Shown here: positions 8,069 to 16,475 of the stretch, piece after piece
Position numbering within the stretch: position 1 is the first letter of the stretch
Layout of the letters: every line of letters begins with the position of its first letter
DNA from: Curtobacterium sp. VKM Ac-2865
GTDB taxonomy: Bacteria; Actinomycetota; Actinomycetes; Actinomycetales; Microbacteriaceae
Reading direction: 5' to 3'
DNA length: 64,000 nucleotides
Assembly (NCBI RefSeq): GCF_015350905.1
Contig: NZ_JADKRZ010000004.1
Coordinates: 62,001 to 126,000, forward strand
Program-made: the position numbers and the translations under genes
The notes under the pieces: model-generated
Database searches by the model: none
Seen by the model: only the letters and a program-made list of their open reading frames with translations
What the model was told of the DNA's origin: nothing

Positions 8069-8629
8069 ATGGACGCTGAACACGAGGACAGGCCGCGCGT
8101 GGTCGCGGTGAGCAGGGACAGTGACCACCGGTTCAGCAAGCCGGTCGTGCAGGAGCTCACGCTCGTCGAGGGCTGGGGTGTCGAGGGCGACGCCCACGCC
8201 GGCACGACAGTGCAGCATCGCTCACGGGTGGCGCGGGACCCCTCGCAGCCGAACCTCCGCCAGGTGCACCTGATCCACGCCGAGCTGTTCGACGAGGTGG
8301 CCGACGCCGGCTACGCGGTCGAGCCGGGGGAGCTCGGCGAGAACGTCACCACGCGCGGCATCGACCTGCTCGGCCTGCCGGAAGGGGCCCTGCTGCACCT
8401 CGGCGACGACGCCTGCGTCCGCGTCACGGGCCTCCGCAACCCGTGCCAGCAGATCAACGGCTTCGAACCGGGCCTCCTGCGCGAGGTCCTGGGCAAGAGC
8501 GACGACGGGGTCGTCGAGCGCAAGGGCGGGGTGATGAGCGTCGTCGTGTCGGGCGGGGTCGTCCGGCACGGGGACGCGGTCCGCGTCGAGCTCCCCGAGG
8601 GTGAGCTGACCCCGCTGCAGCCGGTCTGA
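8069..8629 (+). CDS. MOSC domain protein
   Basis: Protein of 186 residues made up almost wholly of a MOSC domain, the C-terminal sulfur-carrier domain of molybdenum cofactor sulfurase also found alone in YiiM-like proteins that reduce N-hydroxylated compounds with molybdenum cofactor. Visible marks are GELGENVTTRGIDL, the sulfur-carrier cysteine in GLRNPCQQI, and a GVVRHGDAVRVE end. ATG 8069 is preferred over GTG 8051 because alignment normally begins near VVAVSRD. It is preceded by a TetR gene and followed by a hairpin; no cofactor genes are near. Confidence 0.85.
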   Translation: MDAEHEDRPRVVAVSRDSDHRFSKPVVQELTLVEGWGVEGDAHAGTTVQHRSRVARDPSQPNLRQVHLIHAELFDEVADAGYAVEPGELGENVTTRGIDLLGLPEGALLHLGDDACVRVTGLRNPCQQINGFEPGLLREVLGKSDDGVVERKGGVMSVVVSGGVVRHGDAVRVELPEGELTPLQPV

Positions 8630-8636
8630 CCACCTG

Positions 8637-8682
8637 CCGGACTGGAGGCGCGGTGCCAGTTGGCACCGCGCCTCCAGTCCGG
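8637..8682. terminator. Bidirectional terminator hairpin, family D variant
   Basis: Perfect 22-bp arms (CCGGACTGGAGGCGCGGTGCCA) around GT, eight bases after the MOSC stop and 40 bases from the stop of the convergent membrane protein gene. Confidence 0.75.
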
Positions 8683-8722
8683 CTCTGGTCGCGACCAGCG
8701 CGCACAGCCCGTACCCGCGGCG

Positions 8723-9034
8723 TCAGTCGTCGGTCAGCGGCTGCCGCAGCACCCAGAAGTGCACGCCGACCACCACGGCGAACATCAGCGCGATGCACGA
8801 GAGGCCCCACCCGACGGCGGCATGACCGAGTGCGATGAAGAGCACGCCGAGCGCCAGGCCGCCCGCGGCGCCGAGCGCCTGCAGGACGAGCATCGCGACG
8901 GAAGTCCGACGCGTCGCGTTCATCGTCAGGTGCGCGTCCCGCACCCACTCCCGGTCCCGGGTGCAGCGGAGGATGACGAACGTCGTCACGACGAGGATCA
9001 CAACGCTCGCGACGAGCAGGACCGTCTCCGCCAT
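8723..9034 (-). CDS. Small membrane protein of unknown function
   Basis: 103 residues with three hydrophobic segments at about 3-22, 48-70 and 73-94, separated by a basic loop (RCTRDREWVRDAHLTMNATRR). No family recognised. It is convergent with the MOSC gene and divergent from a TetR gene, with only 19 bases between its start and the -35 element of that gene. Confidence 0.6.
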   Translation of the reverse strand: MAETVLLVASVVILVVTTFVILRCTRDREWVRDAHLTMNATRRTSVAMLVLQALGAAGGLALGVLFIALGHAAVGWGLSCIALMFAVVVGVHFWVLRQPLTDD

Positions 9035-9053
9035 GTCCGAACCCTAGCCCTCC

Positions 9054-9082
9054 TTGACAGATGCACCTTGTAAGTGTTTGAT
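9054..9082 (+). promoter_or_regulatory. Promoter of TetR gene, probably leaderless
   Basis: A consensus -35 TTGACA (9054-9059) is followed after 17 bases by TTTGAT (9077-9082). Transcription would start about at the ATG at 9090, so the message is likely leaderless. TGATCAGTCA just before the start shares the half-site CAGTCA with the palindrome at 9693..9706, which suggests autoregulation. Confidence 0.55.
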
Positions 9083-9089
9083 CAGTCAC

Positions 9090-9653
9090 ATGCCCGCCAC
9101 CGGAACCAGCCTCCGCTCCACTGCCGAGGCCCAGCGCGCCCGCATCACCGCGGCGGCTGTCCGGGTCTTCGCGGAGAAGGGCTACCACGCCACCCCGGTC
9201 GCCGACGTCGCAGCCGAGGCGGGCGTCTCGCCGGCCTACGTCTTCCGGCTCTTCCCCGGCAAGCTCGGGGTGTTCGTCGCCGCCGCCGAGGACACCTACG
9301 CCCGCGTCGCCGAGGCGCTCGCCGAGGCCGGTGAGTCGATCGTGGACACGGACCCGACCGCTCGACTGGCAGCCATGACCAACGCGTACATCGCGCTCGT
9401 CGAGGACCGGGACCTCATCATGATGCAGGCGCACGCGCAGAGCGCCAGCAGCGTGCCCGAGATCCGCGACGCCGTCCGAAGCGGGCTCGGCGAGGTCGTC
9501 CGTGCCGTGGAGCGGGCCTCGGGTGCCGCGCCCGCCGACGTCCAGCGCTTCGTGGCGTACGGGCAGCTGTGCCACCTCATCGTGCAGACGGACCTCGGGG
9601 CTGTCGGCGCATCGTGGGCGCAGTCGATCACCGCCGGCATCCGGCACCGCTGA
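9090..9653 (+). CDS. TetR family transcriptional regulator
   Basis: 187 residues. HTH at about 17-58 (VFAEKGYHATPVADVAAEAGVS then PAYVFRLFPGKLGVF). The C-terminal domain is of the TetR_C_33-like kind. ATG 9090 is chosen because it sits right after the promoter and gives a standard N terminus. It lies directly upstream of an MDR oxidoreductase whose 5' region carries a matching palindrome, so it probably represses that gene and itself. Confidence 0.88.
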   Translation: MPATGTSLRSTAEAQRARITAAAVRVFAEKGYHATPVADVAAEAGVSPAYVFRLFPGKLGVFVAAAEDTYARVAEALAEAGESIVDTDPTARLAAMTNAYIALVEDRDLIMMQAHAQSASSVPEIRDAVRSGLGEVVRAVERASGAAPADVQRFVAYGQLCHLIVQTDLGAVGASWAQSITAGIRHR

Positions 9654-9692
9654 GACGCCCCTCCCATCCACTTTCCCTCATGTCCACAGTTG

Positions 9693-9706
9693 TGACTGTT
9701 CAGTCA
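9693..9706 (+). promoter_or_regulatory. Probable TetR operator upstream of MDR oxidoreductase
   Basis: TGACTGTTCAGTCA has perfect 6-base arms around TT, 25 bases before the ATG at 9731. The half-site CAGTCA is repeated just before the TetR start codon (9083-9089). Confidence 0.55.
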
Positions 9707-9730
9707 GTAACCAAACGAATCGAGACCACC

Positions 9731-10756
9731 ATGAACGACACCACCACCCACGTCGTCCTGCCGGGCATCGTCGAGCCGGCCGGCCTCCTGGTCGAGGAGA
9801 CACCCGTCGCGACGCCCGGAGCGGGGGAGCTGCTCGTCACCGTCGAGGCCACCGGCATCTCGTACGCCGAACGGGCGATGCGCCGTGGCCGCTACTTCAT
9901 GCAGCCGGCGTTCCCCTTCACGCCCGGGTACGACCTCGTCGGCACGGTGACCGCCGTCGGCCCCGGCGGTGACGCAGCGGTCATCGGTCGGCGTGTGGCG
10001 AGCCTCACCAAGACCGGCGCGTGGACCGGACGTGCGGTCGTCGCCGAGCGGGACTCGGTCCTCGTGCCGGACGGCGTCACGTCCGAGGACGCCGAGGCCG
10101 TCACCGTCAACGGGGTCACCGCGTGGCAGATGCTCCACCGTGCCGCGCGGGTGCGGCCGGGGCAGACGATCCTGGTGTTCGGGGCGAACGGCGGCGTGGG
10201 CGGTGTGCTCATCCAGCTCGCCCGGCACCACGGCGTGCGGGTGATCGGCGCTGCATCACCACGACACCACGAGGCCCTGCGACGAGACGGCGTCGACCCC
10301 GTGGACTACGCCGCCCCCGACCTGGCGGAGCAGGTGCGCGCGCTCGCCCCGGCCGGGGTCGACGCCGTCTTCGACAACATCGGCGGCGCCACGACGCAGA
10401 CGGCTCGCTCCCTGCTCGCTCGCGGAGGGGTGCTCGTCTCGTACGCGATCATCGACGCGGTCAGCGGGACGGGCAGCCTGTGGCCGCCGTTCCTGTCGCA
10501 CGTCGGCCGCATCGCGTTCTGGAACGCGCTGCCCGGTCAGCGCGCGGTCTTCTACGACCTGTGGAGCGGGCACAGCCGCACGCCGAAGCGGTTCCGGGCG
10601 CACCTCGAGCAGGACCTCGGACGGGTGCTGGAGCTGGTCCGCGACGGGGTCGTCACGCCGAGGATCGCCGCACGGTTCCCGCTGACCGAGATCGTGCAGG
10701 CGATGGAGCTCGCGGAGTCGCGGACGCTCGACGGCAAGGTGGTCCTGCTGCCCTGA
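9731..10756 (+). CDS. Zinc-free MDR oxidoreductase (quinone reductase-like)
   Basis: 341 residues of the medium-chain dehydrogenase/reductase superfamily. The N-terminal GroES-like part (GELLVTVEATGISYAE, FPFTPGYDLVGTV) lacks the catalytic and structural zinc ligands of alcohol dehydrogenases. The Rossmann motif is FGANGGVGGVLIQLA (about 150-164). Such enzymes reduce quinones or enones with NADPH. It follows a TetR gene by 77 bases with a palindrome between, a common arrangement for stress-inducible reductases. Start ATG 9731 follows ACCACC without clear Shine-Dalgarno sequence. Confidence 0.85.
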   Translation: MNDTTTHVVLPGIVEPAGLLVEETPVATPGAGELLVTVEATGISYAERAMRRGRYFMQPAFPFTPGYDLVGTVTAVGPGGDAAVIGRRVASLTKTGAWTGRAVVAERDSVLVPDGVTSEDAEAVTVNGVTAWQMLHRAARVRPGQTILVFGANGGVGGVLIQLARHHGVRVIGAASPRHHEALRRDGVDPVDYAAPDLAEQVRALAPAGVDAVFDNIGGATTQTARSLLARGGVLVSYAIIDAVSGTGSLWPPFLSHVGRIAFWNALPGQRAVFYDLWSGHSRTPKRFRAHLEQDLGRVLELVRDGVVTPRIAARFPLTEIVQAMELAESRTLDGKVVLLP

Positions 10757-10783
10757 CGTGGATCGTGCCGCGACTCCGGTGGG

Positions 10784-11281
10784 TCAGAGCTCGACGGTGC
10801 CGTTCTCGATCGGGTCCTTGTCGGGGTTCCGGGTGACAGCAGCCCGAGCGGTCTTCGCGATGTAGGCGACGGTGCTGCTCGGCCCCTCCCAGTACTCAGC
10901 GGAGTCCGCTTCGACCTTGATCAGGGCGAGACCCGCCGTGTCGAGTCCGTCCGGGAACCAGGCCTGCAGCGGCTTGACCCACAGCTCCTCGGCCTTCTGG
11001 CGGTCGTGCACGACGCTCGCGCGGCCGGCCAGGGACGTCCACGAGTGGCCCTTCGTGTCCGAGAACGACACGTTCACCTCGGGGTGGACGCCGATCTGTT
11101 CGGCCTTGGCGGAGTCGTCGTAGGCGAAGAACCAGAGGTCGCCGTCGAACTCGGCTTCCTGCAGGGCCATCGGCCGACTGACGTGCTTGCCGTCCGAGGT
11201 CATCGTGGTGAGCATCGCGACCTTCGCGTCGTTCATCAGGTCGGCGATGTGGTGCTGGTCAGTGGGTGTGGTGTCGGACAT
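10784..11281 (-). CDS. Pyridoxamine 5'-phosphate oxidase-like general stress protein
   Basis: 165 residues with the split-barrel flavin fold: KVAMLTTMTSDGKHVSRPMALQ, then DLWFFAYDDSAKAEQI, PEVNVSFSD and SWTSLAGRASVV. This is the pattern of the bacterial general stress protein 26 family, which bind FMN or F420 and whose reaction is mostly unknown. It is convergent with the MDR gene and divergent from a TetR gene. Confidence 0.85.
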   Translation of the reverse strand: MSDTTPTDQHHIADLMNDAKVAMLTTMTSDGKHVSRPMALQEAEFDGDLWFFAYDDSAKAEQIGVHPEVNVSFSDTKGHSWTSLAGRASVVHDRQKAEELWVKPLQAWFPDGLDTAGLALIKVEADSAEYWEGPSSTVAYIAKTARAAVTRNPDKDPIENGTVEL

Positions 11282-11409
11282 GGTGCGTGCTCCTCGTCGA
11301 GAGACCGGGTGGTGGTCGCGACGCTACGCGGGGGCGGCCGGGAGGCTCGGTGCCGGTGCGCCGCACGGCTCACCACCGCGGCGCCCCGCCCGTCGGTACG
11401 GTGATCGAC

Positions 11410-11985
11410 ATGGCCACCTTCACGCCCCCGCCCGCCGACGCCATGCGTGCGAAGCTCCTGCTCGCAGCACGCGAGGAGTTCGCGGCGGTCGGCATCACCG
11501 GCGCCCGGATCGAACGCATCGCCGCGGCGTCGTCGAGCAACAAGGCGCAGATCTTCCACTACTTCGGCAGCAAGGAGGGCCTGTTCGACGCGCTCTACGC
11601 CCAGACCGTCGCGGAGACGCTCGCGATCGTGCCCCTCGACGCCGAGGACCTGCCCGAGTACGCCGGGCGGCTGCACGACGCCGCGGTGCAGCGGCCGTGG
11701 GCACAGCGTCTGGTGACCTGGTACCGCCTGGAGCGCGGCGACGCAGCCCCGATGGAGGCCGTCGTCGCGGGCAACGCCGAGGTGGTCGCCGAGATCGAAC
11801 GGGCACAGCGTGCGGGTGTGCTGCCGCGGACCGTGCGGCCGGCCGTGCTGCTCGGGCTCGTCGTGCACCTGGCCGCGTTCTGGAGCGAGACCAGCCCGGA
11901 GTTCGACGCCCTGGTCACCGCGGTGATGCCGGCGCGGCGGCGGCAGGTCGTGGTGGACGCGGTCGCGGCGCTCGTGCGGCGCTGA
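11410..11985 (+). CDS. TetR family transcriptional regulator
   Basis: 191 residues. HTH at about 15-55 (AREEFAAVGITGARIERIAA then SSNKAQIFHYFGSKEGLFD). The C-terminal part (WAQRLVTWYRLERGD ... LGLVVHLAAFWSE) places it in the TetR_C_17-like group. ATG 11410 gives a normal length; GTG 11401 is possible. It is convergent with the exporter at 12043..13482 and divergent from the flavin protein; its target is not obvious. Confidence 0.85.
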   Translation: MATFTPPPADAMRAKLLLAAREEFAAVGITGARIERIAAASSSNKAQIFHYFGSKEGLFDALYAQTVAETLAIVPLDAEDLPEYAGRLHDAAVQRPWAQRLVTWYRLERGDAAPMEAVVAGNAEVVAEIERAQRAGVLPRTVRPAVLLGLVVHLAAFWSETSPEFDALVTAVMPARRRQVVVDAVAALVRR

Positions 11986-12042
11986 CCGCGTCCTGCGCCT
12001 CCAGCCCGCGTTGCCGGGTGCTCAGCCCGCGTCGCCGGGTGT

Positions 12043-13482
12043 TCAGCTCGCGTCGCGACCCTCGCGCGACCGCACGATCCCGACCGTCACGAGCGCGGCC
12101 GCCACGAACGTCAGCACGACCCCGGCGACCTGCACGCCCGACTCGAACTGCGCCAGCCGCGTGCTCGTCCACGCCGTCGTGGCGATGCTCCCGCTGACCA
12201 TCGCCGCCAGCACCGCTCCCGAGGCCGCGATCCCGACCCCGGTCGCCAGCTCGCTCGCCGTGTCTACCAGTGCGGCGCCCATCGAGGTCCGGTCGGCGGG
12301 CAGTCCTCGCAGGACGTCGTTGCCGGCCACCACGCCGACGACCCGCATGCCGGCGGCGACGAGCACGAGGGCGACGGCCACCCACCCGTAGCCGAGGTGC
12401 CCGAGGACGGCGAACACCCCGAGCCCGAGGACGACGGCCGCCGAACTGGACGCTGCCGCCCGACGGAGCCCGACCCGCTGCACGAACGGCCCGACGAACC
12501 AGCCGCTCGCGAGCAGCACCACGACCTGCGGCAGCATCCCCACGGCAGCGGCAGCCGGTGACCATCCCCAGCCGAACTGCAGCTGCAGCGTCACCAGGTA
12601 CGACAGCCCCGCGACGGCGAGCCCGGCGCCGGCCTTGAACGCGAGTCCGCTCGCCACCAGCGGCCGGGCGACCAGCGCGAGGTCGAGCAGCGGGTGCCGG
12701 GCCGACCGCTCGCGCAGCACGAACGCGACGGCTGCCACCACGGTCGTCGCTGCCACCGTCCACGTCTGCCACGACGGGCCGAGGTCGACGGCGAGCGTCG
12801 GCGTCACGAGGGCCCCGGCGATGCTCGCGGTCCCGAGGACGGCACCGGCGACGTCGATCGGTGCGCGGTGCAGCCCCTCCGCCTCGTCGGCGCCGATGCT
12901 GGTCCGGATCCCGACGAACGCGACCAGGGCGATGGGGGCGTTCGCGAGCAGGAGCACCTGCCACGGCGCCACGGCGAGCACGAGGCCGCCGACGGTCGGC
13001 CCGATCGCCAGGCCGACGAGTCCCGCGGTCGAGATGACGGTGAGGGCACGGACGCGCAGGTCCTCGGTGTCGAAGAGCCGGAACGCCAGCGCCATCGACC
13101 CCGGGGTGGTCATCGCGGCGGCGATGCCCATCACGGCCCGCAGGGCGATGAGCTCCGGGGTCGTCGTGACGAACACCGTCGCCAGGCTCGCCACTGCGAG
13201 CAGCACGAGGCCGACGAGCATGACTCGGCGGCGGCCCACCCGGTCGGCGACGGCGCCGAACAGCAGCATCAGCCCGCCGAAGACGACGGAGTAGGCGCCG
13301 GTGACCCACTGCAGCCCGGTGGTGGTGGCGTGGAGTTCGCGGCCGATGGTCGGCAGCGCCACGTTGAGCAGCGAGTTGTCGAGCATCTCGAACAGGAACA
13401 CGGCGGACAGCCCGGCGAGGGCGAGCCACGCGTCGCGGAGCGAACCCGGCGCGAGTGGACGGACGGTGGGGACGGCGGACAT
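12043..13482 (-). CDS. MFS drug exporter, DHA2 type
   Basis: 479 residues with about 14 transmembrane segments. The opening LFEMLDNSLLNVALPTIGREL and GAVADRVGRRRVML (motif A) are typical of EmrB/QacA-like proton antiporters; motif C is in STAGLVGLAIGPTVGGLVL. It is predicted to expel toxic compounds. A 14-base palindrome 30 bases before the start (13512..13525) may be its operator, either for the convergent TetR or for the MarR encoded upstream on the same strand. Confidence 0.88.
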   Translation of the reverse strand: MSAVPTVRPLAPGSLRDAWLALAGLSAVFLFEMLDNSLLNVALPTIGRELHATTTGLQWVTGAYSVVFGGLMLLFGAVADRVGRRRVMLVGLVLLAVASLATVFVTTTPELIALRAVMGIAAAMTTPGSMALAFRLFDTEDLRVRALTVISTAGLVGLAIGPTVGGLVLAVAPWQVLLLANAPIALVAFVGIRTSIGADEAEGLHRAPIDVAGAVLGTASIAGALVTPTLAVDLGPSWQTWTVAATTVVAAVAFVLRERSARHPLLDLALVARPLVASGLAFKAGAGLAVAGLSYLVTLQLQFGWGWSPAAAAVGMLPQVVVLLASGWFVGPFVQRVGLRRAAASSSAAVVLGLGVFAVLGHLGYGWVAVALVLVAAGMRVVGVVAGNDVLRGLPADRTSMGAALVDTASELATGVGIAASGAVLAAMVSGSIATTAWTSTRLAQFESGVQVAGVVLTFVAAALVTVGIVRSREGRDAS

Positions 13483-13511
13483 GAGCGCACTCCTTCAGAT
13501 GAAGAAGTGGC

Positions 13512-13525
13512 GACTCGAGCGAGTC
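13512..13525. promoter_or_regulatory. Palindrome before exporter gene
   Basis: GACTCGAGCGAGTC: perfect 6-base arms around AG, 30 bases upstream of the exporter start at 13482. Candidate operator; the cognate regulator is not determined. Confidence 0.4.
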
Positions 13526-13636
13526 ACGTGCGCGCGCCCGGCGCAGTGGCGCGGGCTTTTTCCCTCTGCGCTCACCGTAGGTGACGACGTGGGCCGACGG
13601 CAAGCGCCGCTGCGGGTCCGGGACGGTGCTGACCGA

Positions 13637-13680
13637 CGGACGGGAGGCTCCCACCGGGCTGGTGCCGAGCCTCCCGTCCG
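13637..13680 (-). terminator. Terminator hairpin, family D
   Basis: CGGACGGGAGGCTC and GAGCCTCCCGTCCG pair perfectly around a less regular middle. It begins 25 bases past the stop of the MarR gene. Confidence 0.65.
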
Positions 13681-13704
13681 GTGGGTGGCCGGCCCCGTGA
13701 CGCC

Positions 13705-14205
13705 TCAGGACGCCTTGCGGCGTCGCGGACTGGCGGACCGAGGCGGGGCTGCGCGGAGACGGTCGCCGACCTTGCCGAGGACGGTGGCGAGGGTGTCGAC
13801 CTCCTGGGTGGTCAGGGACTCGAAGAGCGTGCCGCGGACGACGGCGATGTGGCCGGGGAAGACGGTGGCGAGGACGGCGCGGCCGGCCTCGGTGATCGTG
13901 ACGACCACGCGGCGTTCGTCCTCTGGTGAGCTGGAGCGCGTGACGAGTCCGCGCTTGTCGAGCAGCTGCGCCTGGTACGTCAGGCCGCTGCGGCTGTAGA
14001 CGACGCCGTCCGCCAGGTCGGTCATGCTCCGGCTGCCCGTCGGGTCGTCGCCGAGGCGCGCGAGCAGCTGGAACTGCACGTAGCTCAGGCCTCCGGCGTC
14101 GCGGAGCTGCTGCTCGACCGCGGGGCGGAGGAGCGCGCTGACCTCGGTGAAGGCGAAGTACGCGGCGAGCTCCGTCGGGGAGAGTCCGGGTTGGGGTTCG
14201 ACCAT
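13705..14205 (-). CDS. MarR family transcriptional regulator
   Basis: 166 residues. The winged helix is visible at about 55-115 (SYVQFQLLARLGDDPTGSRSMTDLADGVVYSRSGLTYQ, then DERRVVVTITEAG for the wing). Length and ends fit the family. It is divergent from the oxidoreductase at 14297; two 18-base palindromes lie in the gap, so it most likely represses both genes and responds to a small ligand or to oxidation. No cysteine is present, which speaks against a thiol redox switch. Confidence 0.9.
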   Translation of the reverse strand: MVEPQPGLSPTELAAYFAFTEVSALLRPAVEQQLRDAGGLSYVQFQLLARLGDDPTGSRSMTDLADGVVYSRSGLTYQAQLLDKRGLVTRSSSPEDERRVVVTITEAGRAVLATVFPGHIAVVRGTLFESLTTQEVDTLATVLGKVGDRLRAAPPRSASPRRRKAS

Positions 14206-14221
14206 GGTCCGATCCTACCGT

Positions 14222-14277
14222 TGCTTCGAGTTCGAAGCAGTACTACCGTCGTCCGTAGTTGCTTCGAATTCGAAGCA
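14222..14277. promoter_or_regulatory. Twin 18-bp MarR operators
   Basis: TGCTTCGAGTTCGAAGCA (14222-14239) and TGCTTCGAATTCGAAGCA (14260-14277) are 38 bases apart centre to centre. The second is perfectly symmetric, the first has one central mispair. They occupy the only gap between the MarR gene and the divergent oxidoreductase. Confidence 0.85.
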
Positions 14278-14296
14278 CACGACGAAGGGCATCATC

Positions 14297-15235
14297 ATGA
14301 AGGCAGTCCGTTTCCTCGAGGTCGGTGGACCCGAGGTCCTGCAGTACGTCGACGTCGAGCAGCCCCAGCCGGCCGCCGGCCAGGTGCGGATCCGCGTCGC
14401 GGCGTCCGCGTTCAACTCCGCCGACACCGGCATGCGGGCGGGCTTCCTGCCCATCCCGGTGACGCTCCCGCACGTGCCGGACTACGACGTGTCCGGCACG
14501 GTCGATGCACTCGGCGACGGGGTGGAGGGCTTCGCGGTCGGCGACGCCGTCATCGCGTTCCTGCCGATGGGCGAGGACGGCGGCGCGGCCGAGTACGTCG
14601 TGGCCCCGGCTGACGTGCTGGTCCACGCGCCGACCAGCATCCCGCTGGCCGATGCCGCTGCGCTGCCGTCGGTCGCACTGACGGCACACCAGGCGCTGTT
14701 CGACGACGGCGGACTGCAGGTCGGGCAGCGGGTGTTCATCGTCGGCGCGGGAGGTGTCGTCGGCACGTACGCGGTGCAGCTGGCGAAGCGAGCCGGTGCG
14801 TACGTCATCGCCACGGCGAGCCCGCGGAGCGCTGATGCGGTGCGCGCCGCGGGTGCGGACGAGGTCGTCGACCACACGGCGTCGTCGCTGCGGGAGGCCG
14901 TGTCCGAGCCGGTCGACCTGCTGCTGAACCTGGCGCCGATCGAGCCAGAGGAGTTCAGCGCCCTGGTCGAGCTGGTCCGCTCGGGCGGGGTCGTCGTGAG
15001 CACTACCGCGTGGATGCCCGCGCCGGACGACGCCGAGCGTGGCGTGCGGTCGGTCGTCGTGTTCGTGCGGAGTGACCTCGCACAGCTCGAGGAGCTCGTG
15101 CGGTTGGTCGACGCGGGGGAGCTGCGGGTGGAGGTCTCGCGGCGCATCTCGCTGGCGGAGCTGCCGGCACTGCACGTGGAGGCTGCCGAGCGCGGGATCA
15201 GCGGGAAGGTGATCGTGCTGCCGGAGGCTGTGTGA
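14297..15235 (+). CDS. NADP-dependent MDR oxidoreductase
   Basis: 312 residues, quinone oxidoreductase-like. It opens MKAVRFLEVGGPEVLQY as in family members, has PHVPDYDVSGTV in the substrate domain and VGAGGVVGTYAVQLAKRAG as Rossmann motif (about 147-165). No zinc ligands are present. The gene sits immediately after the twin MarR operators, so it should be induced when the MarR protein is released, probably for detoxification of an electrophile or quinone. Confidence 0.88.
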   Translation: MKAVRFLEVGGPEVLQYVDVEQPQPAAGQVRIRVAASAFNSADTGMRAGFLPIPVTLPHVPDYDVSGTVDALGDGVEGFAVGDAVIAFLPMGEDGGAAEYVVAPADVLVHAPTSIPLADAAALPSVALTAHQALFDDGGLQVGQRVFIVGAGGVVGTYAVQLAKRAGAYVIATASPRSADAVRAAGADEVVDHTASSLREAVSEPVDLLLNLAPIEPEEFSALVELVRSGGVVVSTTAWMPAPDDAERGVRSVVVFVRSDLAQLEELVRLVDAGELRVEVSRRISLAELPALHVEAAERGISGKVIVLPEAV

Positions 15236-15602
15236 CGCGGAGCTCCGGCTCGAGCCCGTCCGGCTCGGGACGGTCCGACTCGAGTCGTCGCCGCACCGCG
15301 CGCACGGCGACCCACGTGCTGCCGAGTGACCCGGCCATCGCTGCCCCGGCGATCGCCAGGATGAGCGGCTCGCTGTTCCACTGCCCGAGCAGGCAGCCGA
15401 CGATGCCGGCGACGACCATCACCGCGGCGGTCGTGCACATCGGGACGAGGGCTGCGCGGTGGGCTCGCTGCCAGGCCTCGGCATCTCGGAGGGTCGCCGC
15501 GGTGCGGATGCCGAGCCAGCGGTTGCGCGGGACGACACCACGGGCGGGAAAAACGACGCTCAGCGCGATGAGGACGGCCGCGGCGATCTCGACGGTGATC
15601 AT
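15198..15602 (-). CDS. SdpI-like membrane protein
   Basis: 134 residues. A hydrophobic segment at the N terminus is followed by PRNRWLGIRTAATLRDAEAW, the mark of the SdpI (YhfL) C-terminal domain, and two more segments (about 55-95). SdpI of Bacillus subtilis is the immunity protein and signal receiver for the SdpC toxin; single-domain homologues of unknown role are common in actinobacteria. Start ATG at 15602 overlaps the stop of the upstream small gene by four bases. The end overlaps the convergent oxidoreductase by 38 bases. Confidence 0.75.
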   Translation of the reverse strand: MITVEIAAAVLIALSVVFPARGVVPRNRWLGIRTAATLRDAEAWQRAHRAALVPMCTTAAVMVVAGIVGCLLGQWNSEPLILAIAGAAMAGSLGSTWVAVRAVRRRLESDRPEPDGLEPELRVTQPPAARSPSR

Positions 15603-15838
15603 CGGGTCCGCCGGGTGTCCGTCGACGACATCGCGTTCGTCGTCCCGACGGTGTCGGACGGCGGTGTGCTCCCCGCGAAGTGTGCGGCCGTCGTCGCGAT
15701 CCACAGCGCGGCGAGGGCGATCAGGCCCACGATGCCCGGACCGGCCATGACGAACGCCACGACCAGCGTCACGAGCCCGGCGAGCATGAGCACCACCGGG
15801 AGTCTGCGGCCCCTGGTCGTCGTCTGCTGACTGGTCAT
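15599..15838 (-). CDS. Small membrane protein upstream of SdpI-like gene
   Basis: 79 residues with two hydrophobic segments (about 14-30 and 35-50) between polar ends. No family recognised. ATGA overlap with the SdpI-like gene shows translational coupling, so the two probably act together. Start at ATG 15838. Confidence 0.6.
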   Translation of the reverse strand: MTSQQTTTRGRRLPVVLMLAGLVTLVVAFVMAGPGIVGLIALAALWIATTAAHFAGSTPPSDTVGTTNAMSSTDTRRTR

Positions 15839-15923
15839 GTCGCGCCCCTCGTCGATCCACCATCCGGTCACACTCATCCTGCCGGTAGCGTGTGACATTC
15901 GCAAACGAGAACCAGGAGGAGTG

Positions 15924-16355
15924 ATGCCGCGCCGATCGACCTTCGGGGAGCGATTCCTCGTCCTCTGGTGGTTCCTGTCGGCCTTCTTCCTCAGCAGCGC
16001 GCCCCTCGTGTTCGGGGTGATCGCTGCCGACCTGGTACCCGGTGTCGGCGGCGTTCGGCCGTCCGTCCCCGTGCCGATGCTGGTCCTCGGGCTGATGGCG
16101 ATCGTCGGTGTCGCGGTCGTCTTCGGTGGCGTGCTCGAACGCGTGGTGGCGCAGCTGGTCCCGATGCGCTCTGTGTTCAGGCGGATCACGCAGGAGGTCG
16201 CTTCGGTGCTCCTGCTCTGGGTGCTGCTCCTGCCGCTCATGGAACGGGGACTCGGTGCCGCGGTCGCAGCGGCCGTCTCGATCGCGCTGTACAAGATGGC
16301 CGAGCCGGTGGTCGACCGACTCGGCCGGAAGTGGGCCGAAGCAGCCGACGACTGA
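15924..16355 (+). CDS. Small membrane protein of unknown function
   Basis: 143 residues with about four hydrophobic segments and a short basic C-terminal tail ending EPVVDRLGRKWAEAADD. A strong AGGAGG lies five bases before ATG 15924, which decides the start. No family recognised. It is divergent from the SdpI-like pair. Confidence 0.7.
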   Translation: MPRRSTFGERFLVLWWFLSAFFLSSAPLVFGVIAADLVPGVGGVRPSVPVPMLVLGLMAIVGVAVVFGGVLERVVAQLVPMRSVFRRITQEVASVLLLWVLLLPLMERGLGAAVAAAVSIALYKMAEPVVDRLGRKWAEAADD

Positions 16356-16475
16356 GCCACCCCGGCCTTATCCAACACATCTCGCATTTTACATCCGCGG
16401 AGCTTGGCGCGTCCCTCCGCACGCTGCGACCGTCTCGGCATCCGGCACGGAGCCGGCGATGCAACGAGGTGGACG

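Noticed and set aside
11338-11400. Possible terminator or operator between the flavin protein and TetR genes
   Set aside because: GGGAGGCTCGGTGCCGG resembles one arm of family D but no pairing arm follows.
15602-15863. N-terminal extension of the SdpI-like protein to 221 residues
   Set aside because: The extra part is low-complexity Arg/Asp/Gly sequence, out of phase with the real 79-residue membrane protein coded in another frame of the same strand.
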